Positions 35,475 to 42,724 of a stretch of 64,000 bases of DNA are shown in pieces. How positions within the stretch are numbered: position 1 is the stretch's first letter; every line of letters starts with the position of its first letter. The notes under the pieces were generated by a model. That model made no database searches. It saw only the letters and a list, made by a program, of their open reading frames with translations, and was not told the DNA's origin. Source of the DNA: Opitutia bacterium (lineage in GTDB: Bacteria; Verrucomicrobiota; Verrucomicrobiia; Opitutales; Opitutaceae); NCBI GenBank assembly GCA_016217545.1, contig JACRHT010000017.1:1054001-1118000 (forward strand), read 5' to 3'. The position numbers and the translations under genes are program-made.

Positions 35475-35777
35475 ATGTTAGCATTAAAAACAGAGCTGGA
35501 GGTTGCCCGCGAACTGGCCGCACGCATCCGCGATGCGCGGCTGCAACTGGGCTGGTCACAGAACGAACTGGCCCGGCGGGCCGGACTGCGCCCGGCTACC
35601 TATCGGCTGTTTGAACAGACTGGTCAGATTGCCCTGATCCGCTTGCTGCGCGTGCTTTCCATCCTGGATCATCTGCAGGACTTTGACCTCGTGTGCGCGC
35701 CGAGTGACGCACCGCGCACGCTAGCCGAATTGCATGTGCCGAAGCGGCAGCGTGCCCGAAAAACCAAACATGCTTAA
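35475..35777 (+). CDS. HipB-like XRE antitoxin 2
   Basis: This 100-residue Cro/C1-type protein parallels HipB 1 throughout: VARELAARIRDARLQLGWSQ, then NELARRAGLRPATYRLFEQT and IALIRLLRVLSIL. Its basic tail (PKRQRARKTKHA) overlaps the start of hipA by 8 bases. The two HipB proteins have the same length and layout but differ clearly in the recognition region, which suggests different operators. It should inhibit the HipA kinase encoded next and repress this operon. Confidence 0.88.
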   Translation: MLALKTELEVARELAARIRDARLQLGWSQNELARRAGLRPATYRLFEQTGQIALIRLLRVLSILDHLQDFDLVCAPSDAPRTLAELHVPKRQRARKTKHA

Positions 35778-37098
35778 CGTATCCTACCACGGACAGCGGG
35801 TCGGCCAACTGGACGAGGGCAACGGCCGGGTCTACTTCGTGTATGACCCCGCTTGGCTCGTGAATGGTCATGAACTTTCCCCGCTGCATCTGGCCCGCAA
35901 GCCCGGCACGCTCTACCATCACGGCAAGGCCTTCGATGGCCTGCCCGGGCTTTTTTGGGATTCATTGCCTGATTCGTGGGGGGCCAGGCTGATGGAGCTG
36001 CGTTTTGCAGAAAAAGGCATCAAACCGAAAGACGTCACCCGGTTGATGCGTCTGGCTTACGTCGGACAGCGGGGCATCGGCGCCCTGACCTACGAGCCGT
36101 CCTGGCCCGAGGCGGATCCTCGGCCGGCCGTGCAGCAGACCAAACTTCTCGTGCTCGAACGCGAGACCCGCGAGGCGGTCGCGGGGGCTGCCGGCAAGGT
36201 GCTGCCGCATCTGCTCGAGGCCGGCGGCACGGCCGGCGGGGCGCACCCCAAGGTCCTGGTCGGCGTCAATGACCAGGCCGCCAACGAGGTGGTCTACGGG
36301 GGCAACCGCTATCCGGCCGGCTACACTCCTTGGCTGATCAAGTTCGATCTGAGCGAGCAGAACATTGTCGCGCCATTGGAGCAGGCGTATGCCGCCATGG
36401 CGCGCGCCGCCGGCATTGCGATGCCGGAAACCCGACTCTTCACCGTCTACGACCAGGCCGGCGGGTTCCGGCGGCATTTCGGGGTCAGGCGCTTTGACCG
36501 CGACGGAGACGAGGCGATTCATGTCCATTCCTACGCGGGGGTGACCCACCGCGACCCCGACAAGGGAGACTACCGCGAATTGCTGCTCATCACCAAAACC
36601 CTCACCCGCGACATGGCGCAGGTCACGGAGGCTTTCCGGCGAATGGTGTTCAACGTCGTGGCCAGCAACCGCGACGACCATGGCAAGAACCACGCCTTCC
36701 TGTATCGGAACGGCCAGTGGACGCTGTCGCCGGCCTTTGATGTCACCTTCGTTTCGCCTCAGAGGCAGTCGATGCGCGGCATGGCGGTCGCGGGCGTGTG
36801 GAGCACCCCCGGCTGGACCCAGTTGCATAGCGTGGCGCAGGATGCCGGTCTTGAGGCACGCGTGGTCCGCGCCGTGACCGAGCAGGTGGCGCAGGCCATC
36901 ACGCTCTGGCCGTATTATGCCGAGCAAGCGGGCGTCTCTGCGGAGAAGGCGGCGGAGGTGAAGACGGTTCTCGCTGACCAAAAAGAAATCCTGACGACGG
37001 GCCGGAAGATCACCGTTCCGCCGCCCCAGATGGGCCACGCACCGGAGCAATCCCCATCCACTCCAACACCGCGTCAGGGTCCGCGGATGAGCCTGTGA
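35770..37098 (+). CDS. HipA-like kinase toxin 2, Thr in the Gly-rich loop
   Basis: This 442-residue protein starts at the ATG at 35770 (LNVSYHGQRVGQL). The catalytic block ASNRDDHGKNHAFLY and the metal block SPAFDVTFV are intact, as is LPDSWGARLMELRF in the N-domain. The Gly-rich loop reads EAGGTAGGAHPKVLV, with Thr where HipA 1 has Ser. The C-terminus is about 30 residues longer and Pro/Thr-rich. It is coupled to hipB upstream, and its stop is embedded in a GTGA overlap with the winged-helix gene, making a three-gene unit. Confidence 0.92.
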   Translation: MLNVSYHGQRVGQLDEGNGRVYFVYDPAWLVNGHELSPLHLARKPGTLYHHGKAFDGLPGLFWDSLPDSWGARLMELRFAEKGIKPKDVTRLMRLAYVGQRGIGALTYEPSWPEADPRPAVQQTKLLVLERETREAVAGAAGKVLPHLLEAGGTAGGAHPKVLVGVNDQAANEVVYGGNRYPAGYTPWLIKFDLSEQNIVAPLEQAYAAMARAAGIAMPETRLFTVYDQAGGFRRHFGVRRFDRDGDEAIHVHSYAGVTHRDPDKGDYRELLLITKTLTRDMAQVTEAFRRMVFNVVASNRDDHGKNHAFLYRNGQWTLSPAFDVTFVSPQRQSMRGMAVAGVWSTPGWTQLHSVAQDAGLEARVVRAVTEQVAQAITLWPYYAEQAGVSAEKAAEVKTVLADQKEILTTGRKITVPPPQMGHAPEQSPSTPTPRQGPRMSL

Positions 37099-37520
37099 AC
37101 TCGGACGGTGGCAATCGGAAGGTGCCTTATCTCGACACCCAACGCTTTGACCGTCTGAGCGACGAGGAGGTGCTGGACCGGATCGGCACATTGCTCGCCA
37201 TCGCCATCGGCCGCCGTGAGCAGCAGCAGCGGCAGCTCGCGGTGTCGGTCAGCACATCGCAGGGCGCATCGGTCCGTGATCCCTACCTCGCGGCTCTTGA
37301 TCTCACCCAACTCGTCACCGATCCGCTGGAGGCGCGGATTATCATGCACCTGCGCGTGGCCGGCAGCACAAATGCCCGCGAGGCAGCGACGTCCCTTGGA
37401 GTGAGCACATCCGTCGCCGCCCAAAAGCTCGCTCGGTTGTGCGCCGCGGGCTTGTGCCGGGTCGAGGACCGCAGCCGCCCGGCGTGTTACCGGCTGCGGT
37501 CCGAATTCAGCGCGAATTAA
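37095..37520 (+). CDS. Winged-helix DNA-binding protein coupled to hipA
   Basis: This 141-residue protein begins with GTG at 37095 overlapping the hipA stop (GTGA). The C-terminal half is a winged helix: DPLEARIIMHLRVAGSTNAR, EAATSLGVSTSVAAQKLARL and CAAGLCRVEDRSRPACYRL. The pattern fits ArsR/MarR-like regulators. The N-terminal half is helical and Gln/Arg-rich. Its last four bases overlap the end of the convergent recombinase gene. It could co-regulate the second hip unit or the recombinase; nothing in the sequence decides. Confidence 0.75.
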   Translation: MNSDGGNRKVPYLDTQRFDRLSDEEVLDRIGTLLAIAIGRREQQQRQLAVSVSTSQGASVRDPYLAALDLTQLVTDPLEARIIMHLRVAGSTNAREAATSLGVSTSVAAQKLARLCAAGLCRVEDRSRPACYRLRSEFSAN

Positions 37521-39604
37521 GAGGCGTTCTCCAACACGGCGAAGCGCAGGAGCTGTTCGTCCGGGGGAAGCTCCGCCAGGGCCTTCATCTGATTCAGGCT
37601 GAAGCGGCGCATTTCCGCGGGAGTCCTCAGATTGAGCAGCCGCTCCTGAATGGCGGGCACCAGTTGCAGAAGCTTCATGCAATGGGTGATCGCCCCCGGC
37701 GTCAGTCCCTCAGCTGCCGCCAGTTCGATCCGTTTGAGCTTCGGTTCGGCCTCCAACCGGCGTTGCCACGCCCGAGCGCGGTGCAGCGGGTGCTGGACCG
37801 GCGACGGGGCAGGCTTGGGGGCCGCCGCCCGTTTGGACGTGAGAAGCGTCCGGGCAAAGGGGCTCAGGAGTGCCACGCCGCCGGCCTGCCGCACCGCCAC
37901 CTCGGTTTGCAGGAGCAGCGGCCGGGTTGCCGCAACGGTCGGCAAGGCCCCGCGGTCGCCAGCGTCAATGACCAGCCGCTCCTCCATGCCCTCGATCAGC
38001 CGGTGCACGCGCACCTTGAGCCGCAGCTCGATGTGCCGCGCACAGGCATCCGGCGCGGGCTTGACCGCCGGCCGCACCTCGACTCGCTCCAGGAAGAGCA
38101 AGAGGAGATCCCGCTGCTGTTCGGGCGACAAGGTCGGCATCAGTTCGCCAAACCGGGCGAGCGAGCGGCGGACCCGCTCCGGGTCGAGGGAGCGCTGTTC
38201 GCAGGCCGCCAGGTCCTGCCGAGCCTGTTCGCGCTCCACCATGAGAGTTTGCTTTTTCTGGTGCAGGACCGCGGCTTCCTGCCGCAGTTCGTCCCCGAGG
38301 AAATCAATGCCGCCGCGCGCAATGGCCTGCGCGCAATGCCGCAACTGCTGGGTCAGATCGGCGAGCGAGTGATCAAACTCAGTCAGCTTCGCCCGCAGGG
38401 GAGTGCGCTCCGCCTCGGCCCGACGTTGGGATTGCAGGGAGGTCGTGCGCAGCACATCGGGGTGCTGGCTGCACTCCGCAAGAAAGCCGATGACGGCGGA
38501 TTCGAGGGCGGAGGCTGAGACATGCCGCACCGGGCAGCGGGCGTCTCCGCGTTCCTTGTGGGCGTGGCCGCAGGTATAGTAGCGGTAGAGCTGGCCCGAG
38601 GGGTCCCTCTTGCCGCTGGCATTCGGGACCATTGCCCGGCCGCAACCCCCGCAGACCGCGATGCCCTTGAGCACATGGAAATTCTTGTCCCGCGCGCGCA
38701 GCCGGCAGCGGGCCGGCTGGAGCGCCTGGGTGATCGCCGCGTTGGCCCGCTCCCACAGCTCCTGGCCCACGATGGCCTCGTGCTGTCCGGGGTATTCGAT
38801 GCCGTGCATCCGCACCCGGCCGGCGTAAAGCGGGCGCATGATCAGCCGACGCAGAATGTCCGTGCGGAAGCGCTTTTCGCCGATGGCATACTTGGTGCCG
38901 TCCCGGCGCTGGCGGATGCGCGCCCGGGTGCGGAGGCCTTGGTCATTGAGGGCGTTGGCGATGTCCGTCAGCGAGACGAGCTGCGCCGCCTGCTCGTAGA
39001 TGCGGCGGAGCACCGCGGCCTCTTCGGGCAGCGGCCTCAAGCCCTGCAATTCGGCATCGTAGGTGTAGCCGTAGGGCACGTTGCCGCCGGTCCACATCCC
39101 GCGCTTGGCCTGCTCGACCAGCTTCAGGTGAATTTTCTCGGAGGTGTTGTCGCGCTCATACTCGTTCACGCTCATCACGATGTTGTTCTTGAGCCGGCCC
39201 GAGGGCGTCTCGTCCGAAATGTCCTCCGTGGCACTGACCAGCCGGCAGCCATGCTTGCGGAGGAAGGCCCGGAAGGGCACCCACTCGTGGGTGCTGCGCA
39301 GCACCCGTTCGAGCTTGAAGATCAGCACCACCTTGATGGCACCACTCTCGATGTGCTGCATCAGCGCCTGCATCCCTGGGCGGTTCAGGTTGGCACCCGA
39401 GTAGGCGGCGTCGGTAAGGGTGATGAATTCGTGCCAGCCTTCGACGGCGACGTGCTTGTTCAGGTAATCCCGGCACATGACCGCCTGGCTTTCGCAGGAG
39501 TCAAAGCGCCCACCGACTTGGTTGAAGGTTGAGACGCGGGCATAGATTCCGACGGGCAGTGAACCGGTGGAAACGGACGTAACAGGGGCTGAGATTGCAG
39601 GCAT
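37517..39604 (-). CDS. Large serine recombinase (integrase) of the island
   Basis: This 695-residue protein has the resolvase catalytic domain with nucleophile S25 in GIYARVSTFNQ, and VLIFKLERVLRSTHEW and SVNEYERDNTSEKI further on. The recombinase domain (GNVPYGYTYDAE, LIMRPLYAGRVRMHG) is followed by a zinc ribbon (VCGGCGRAMV, YYTCGHAHKERGDARCP), a coiled coil (LTQQLRHCAQAI) and a C-terminal ParB-like helix-turn-helix (AAAEGLTPGAITHCMKLLQL). AAGGAGAA at 39611-39620 is a good ribosome site. Its start faces tRNA-Ser 283 bp away, the usual edge position for the integrase of an island. Confidence 0.95.
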   Translation of the reverse strand: MPAISAPVTSVSTGSLPVGIYARVSTFNQVGGRFDSCESQAVMCRDYLNKHVAVEGWHEFITLTDAAYSGANLNRPGMQALMQHIESGAIKVVLIFKLERVLRSTHEWVPFRAFLRKHGCRLVSATEDISDETPSGRLKNNIVMSVNEYERDNTSEKIHLKLVEQAKRGMWTGGNVPYGYTYDAELQGLRPLPEEAAVLRRIYEQAAQLVSLTDIANALNDQGLRTRARIRQRRDGTKYAIGEKRFRTDILRRLIMRPLYAGRVRMHGIEYPGQHEAIVGQELWERANAAITQALQPARCRLRARDKNFHVLKGIAVCGGCGRAMVPNASGKRDPSGQLYRYYTCGHAHKERGDARCPVRHVSASALESAVIGFLAECSQHPDVLRTTSLQSQRRAEAERTPLRAKLTEFDHSLADLTQQLRHCAQAIARGGIDFLGDELRQEAAVLHQKKQTLMVEREQARQDLAACEQRSLDPERVRRSLARFGELMPTLSPEQQRDLLLLFLERVEVRPAVKPAPDACARHIELRLKVRVHRLIEGMEERLVIDAGDRGALPTVAATRPLLLQTEVAVRQAGGVALLSPFARTLLTSKRAAAPKPAPSPVQHPLHRARAWQRRLEAEPKLKRIELAAAEGLTPGAITHCMKLLQLVPAIQERLLNLRTPAEMRRFSLNQMKALAELPPDEQLLRFAVLENAS

Positions 39605-39886
39605 ATTGGGTTCTCCTTTTCTCGTCGGGAAACCGGCGGCCTGATCCGGTTTGATAGCGACGTTTTGCTGCGGAAAATCTTCGCAGAGCCTGCGCGAAAA
39701 TCAACGGAAGGATTTTAACGGCAGCGCACACTGCGCTCGCGCGCGTGCGATTTTCTATCTCGTTTTTCCACGAAAAACCGAACCTCGGTCAGGTCCGCTG
39801 AAACGCACTTACTCGCGTGCCCTTTCTATTCCAGAGACTTGCGCCGATTTGAATGATCGGCCGCTTGGTTCGCTAACAATTGAAAG
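39605..39886. other. Gap between recombinase and tRNA-Ser, possible attachment region
   Basis: No gene is visible in these 282 bases. They hold the recombinase ribosome site, a small perfect hairpin GTTTTTC/GAAAAAC at 39762-39778 and a GCGC-rich alternating stretch at 39731-39750. Large serine recombinases act on attachment sites near their own gene, so an att site is expected here or within the tRNA. Its core dinucleotide cannot be found without the empty-site sequence. Confidence 0.35.
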
Positions 39887-39974
39887 TGGCGGAGAGGGGG
39901 GGATTCGAACCCCCGATACCTTGCGGTATACGCGCTTTCCAAGCGCGCGCATTCGACCACTCTGCCACCTCTCC
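39887..39974 (-). tRNA. tRNA-Ser (anticodon GGA)
   Basis: Read on the minus strand, the 88-nt gene begins GGAGAGGTGGCAGAGTGG and ends with acceptor strand CCTCTCC, discriminator G and an encoded CCA. The anticodon loop TTGGAAA gives GGA. A long variable arm (ATACCGCAAGGTAT) marks the class II fold of tRNA-Ser, and the T-loop reads GGGGGTTCGAATCCCCC. Acceptor, anticodon and T stems all pair perfectly. It lies at the right end of the island, facing the recombinase. Confidence 0.97.
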
Positions 39975-40230
39975 AGTGACCAAGGGAAGGTGGACTAAGT
40001 GCACTGGCCGCGCCTCGGTCAACGGAAATTCCTTCGGGACCGATTTACGCACGGCTGACGCGTGGATTCCCGAAAGTTTCTCGCGTCTCCCCGCGTTACG
40101 AGGATGTTCAGGTCCGGCGTCACCGGGCCAAACGCCACACCACGATACCCCTCCCTGCGAAACCGGCACCGCACGTCGCGCCTGCCTTTCTGTCTCCGTT
40201 TCGCGCTCACTCCGCCAACCCCCTCCGCCC

Positions 40231-41817
40231 ATGACAAAACTCATCGTCTGCTGCGACGGCACCTGGAACACTCCCGACCAGCGCCAAAACGACATCCCCG
40301 CACCCACCAACGTCGTCCGCTTCCACAACGCGCTCGCGAAAACCGACGCCGCCGGCAACGAACAGCGCAAGTATTACCACACCGGCGTCGGCACCGAGGG
40401 CTCGAAGCTCGAACGCGTCGCCGGCGGCGCCTACGGCTCCGGCATCAGCAAGAACATCATGAGCGCCTACGCCTGGCTCGCGAACCACTACGCCGACGGC
40501 GACATGATCTACCTCCTCGGCTTCAGCCGCGGCGCGTTCACGGCGCGCAGCCTCGGCGGCTTCATCGGTCGCTGCGGCCTCCTCGACCTCACCGGCCTGC
40601 CCCACTCCGAAGCCTGGGAACGCGTCGAGCAGGTCTACGAAAAAGCCTACGAGAAATCCGGCAGCATCCCCGCCGGCTGGGCCTTCCACGCCGTCGATCC
40701 CGCCACCGGCCGCGTGCCGATCCAGTTCGTCGGCGTGTGGGACACCGTCGGCGCGCTCGGCATCCCTGACGACCTCGCCGTGCTCAACCTCTTCGACAAC
40801 CCGCAGAAGTGGCAATTCCACGACACCACGCTCGGCGCGCACGTCCGCTTCGCCCGCCACGCCGTCGCCATCGACGAGGTCCGCGCCAGCTTCACGCCCA
40901 CCTTCTGGACCGATGCCAACGACAACATCCTCAACGAACCCGACACGCCCGCCGGCCCCGCCCGCGTGAAACAACTCTGGTTCCCCGGCGCGCACTGCGA
41001 CGTCGGCGGCGGCTACGCCGACTGCGGCCTCTCCGACGGCGCGCTCCAATGGATGATCGCCGAGGCGCAAGTTGCCGGTCTCGCCTTCCGCCCCGACATG
41101 CTCGCGCAAATCCAGCCCACGCACCGCGGCGTCCTCCACGATTCCTACTCCGGCGGCTTCGAGCACCTCCAATCGCGGCCGCGCAACCGACCGATGCTCG
41201 CGCCCACCTCGCCGCACTATCACCGCAGCGCCATCGACCGCGAAGCCAAGCCGCCGATCACGCAATCGCCCTATCACCACCCGACCGCCACCCTCGCCGT
41301 CGGCGAGACGAGCGAGCCCATCGACATCTACGCCCGCAACGCCTGGAACGAAACCGGCCTCTACCTCGAAGCCGGCGCCAGCTACACCTTCACCGCCACC
41401 GGCGAATGGCTCGACAAGGACGTCCCCTGCGGCCCCGGCGGCGCCGCCGACCGCAAATTCCACTTCGGCGAAATCGCGCACCTCGCCAGCAGCGTCCTCG
41501 GCAAGATCGAGAACGTCGTGAACAAGGTGAAGGACAACCCCGGCCTGAACTTCGTCGGCACCAAACGCCACGAAGCCTGGCCGTGGTTCGCCCTCATCGG
41601 CGCCATCGCCAACGACGGTCCGCAAAACGGCGTCAACCCCACGCCCGACGGCTCGCCCTTCCCGCACCAAACCTTCCTCATTGGTGAAAGCACGCCCCAG
41701 CCGCTCGTCCTCCAGCCCACCGAAGACGGCTACCTCTTCGCCTACGCCAACGACGCCTGGGGTTTCTATGAAAACAACCGCGGCAGCGTCTCGCTCCGCG
41801 TGAAACGTCTCACCTGA
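40231..41817 (+). CDS. DUF2235 alpha/beta hydrolase with C-terminal PA-IL-like lectin domain
   Basis: This 528-residue protein begins at the ATG at 40231 with the DUF2235/Tle1 opening KLIVCCDGTWNTPDQRQND. The nucleophile elbow is LLGFSRGAFTARSLGGF (Ser in GFSRG), and FVGVWDTVGALG and LWFPGAHCDVGGGY supply later catalytic blocks. Residues about 365-528 look like a PA-IL (LecA) galactophilic lectin sandwich: ETGLYLEAGASYTFTATGEW and the calcium-site-like ANDAWGFYENNRGSVSL at the end. The family includes type VI phospholipase effectors, but no type VI genes adjoin it and no signal peptide is present. Lipase activity and sugar binding are inferred. Confidence 0.8.
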   Translation: MTKLIVCCDGTWNTPDQRQNDIPAPTNVVRFHNALAKTDAAGNEQRKYYHTGVGTEGSKLERVAGGAYGSGISKNIMSAYAWLANHYADGDMIYLLGFSRGAFTARSLGGFIGRCGLLDLTGLPHSEAWERVEQVYEKAYEKSGSIPAGWAFHAVDPATGRVPIQFVGVWDTVGALGIPDDLAVLNLFDNPQKWQFHDTTLGAHVRFARHAVAIDEVRASFTPTFWTDANDNILNEPDTPAGPARVKQLWFPGAHCDVGGGYADCGLSDGALQWMIAEAQVAGLAFRPDMLAQIQPTHRGVLHDSYSGGFEHLQSRPRNRPMLAPTSPHYHRSAIDREAKPPITQSPYHHPTATLAVGETSEPIDIYARNAWNETGLYLEAGASYTFTATGEWLDKDVPCGPGGAADRKFHFGEIAHLASSVLGKIENVVNKVKDNPGLNFVGTKRHEAWPWFALIGAIANDGPQNGVNPTPDGSPFPHQTFLIGESTPQPLVLQPTEDGYLFAYANDAWGFYENNRGSVSLRVKRLT

Positions 41818-41947
41818 AGCGTTCGGTCGGGGCGGTTGCCCTCAACCGCCCTTTCACATCCCGGCCGCTCAAGGCAGCAGCGCTTTCCCGAATCGCAAAC
41901 CCGCCTCACGCACTCGCCGCTGCCTTGGCTGCCGCGCGCGGCGCCGG

Positions 41948-42511
41948 TTAAGCGATCGGCGTCGGGCTGTCACCGGCCAGCAGCATTTGCGGAACCTGGC
42001 TGAACGCATACTTCCCGGTCGCGGCATTCAGGTCGAAGATCCACACCAGATCGAACCGATCGCCCGGCCACTTTTGCGGCACGGTGGTCGAGTTACCGAG
42101 GATCGCGTTGGCGATGGTTGGAATGTCCTGATGCTCCCACGCCACCAGCACGACACCCGCGCACTGCACGATCCGCGCGGCCAGCGCCGCTTCCTGACCC
42201 TTCAGGCAACTGCCGTCGATCGCGACGCCGAGCAGCTGGCTCGTCGGCGTAATCGTCTCCTGCGGACGCAGGCTGTTGCTGTGCTTGCCCACCCCTGACG
42301 CAAACAGGAACTGCGGCTTAGCGAGCTGCGCGCTCTTGAACTGCCCGTTCGACGGCGCAAACAACGTCGCGAGCCCGCCCGCCCGCTGCCAGCCGAGCGG
42401 GATCAGCGACTCCGGGTCCTGCTTGCCGTTGATATCGACTCCGTGCGGCGAACCCTTGGCGGCGGGCTTTTCGGCGTGGCGAACGATCATGATCTTCGGG
42501 GCGGTATTCAT
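41948..42511 (-). CDS. Histidine phosphatase superfamily protein
   Basis: This 187-residue protein has the RHGE-like opening KIMIVRHAEKPA (catalytic His in RHAE), then a segment with SLRPQETITP carrying a second conserved Arg, and VVLVAWEHQDIPTIANAI with the second catalytic His. The fold is that of phosphoglycerate mutase-like phosphatases. The start is the ATG at 42511; the frame continues open upstream only as antisense of the NDH-2 fusion. It is convergent with the DUF2235 gene and divergent from the fusion gene. Substrate unknown. Confidence 0.8.
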   Translation of the reverse strand: MNTAPKIMIVRHAEKPAAKGSPHGVDINGKQDPESLIPLGWQRAGGLATLFAPSNGQFKSAQLAKPQFLFASGVGKHSNSLRPQETITPTSQLLGVAIDGSCLKGQEAALAARIVQCAGVVLVAWEHQDIPTIANAILGNSTTVPQKWPGDRFDLVWIFDLNAATGKYAFSQVPQMLLAGDSPTPIA

Positions 42512-42724
42512 GGCGGACAGGCGGGAGGCAGGGTTGAGGAGAGACGCGGACGCGAAATACGCCGCGCGCGAGAGCGGTGCCGGGAAACCCGGCGGCCCCG
42601 CAGCACGCCAGACAAATTTCTCCACCTCTCTTTCGTCGACCGACATCCGCCCGCCCAAGGTGCCGCTGCTGCCGTGTCCGATTGCGGTCGGAAGATTTCT
42701 GGCCAACCTCCGAGCATCCACGTC

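Larger units (their letters stand above)
19566..39886. mobile_element. Putative integrative mobilisable element with mercury resistance and toxin-antitoxin cargo
   Basis: The interval runs from the break in the maturase gene to the 3' end of tRNA-Ser. It contains a MobF relaxase, a candidate oriT, a large serine recombinase at the right edge, a mer operon and several TA modules, all of accessory character. No coupling protein, VirB-like or other type IV secretion genes were recognised, so it would be mobilised rather than self-transmissible. Exact ends are not defined: no convincing direct repeat flanking the interval was found by eye. The left end is placed at the IS fragment and the right end at the tRNA as a working hypothesis. 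Confidence 0.5.

Noticed and set aside
39762-39778. GTTTTTC/GAAAAAC hairpin as terminator of tRNA-Ser
   Set aside because: It lies about 110 bases beyond the tRNA 3' end, and the following minus-strand sequence is not a T-run.
39880-40230. Open frame running through the tRNA-Ser into the DUF2235 gene, giving an N-terminal GGFEPPIPCGIRAFQARA-like peptide
   Set aside because: This peptide is the well-known spurious translation of a tRNA-Ser gene on the opposite strand. The real protein starts at 40231 with the conserved DUF2235 opening.
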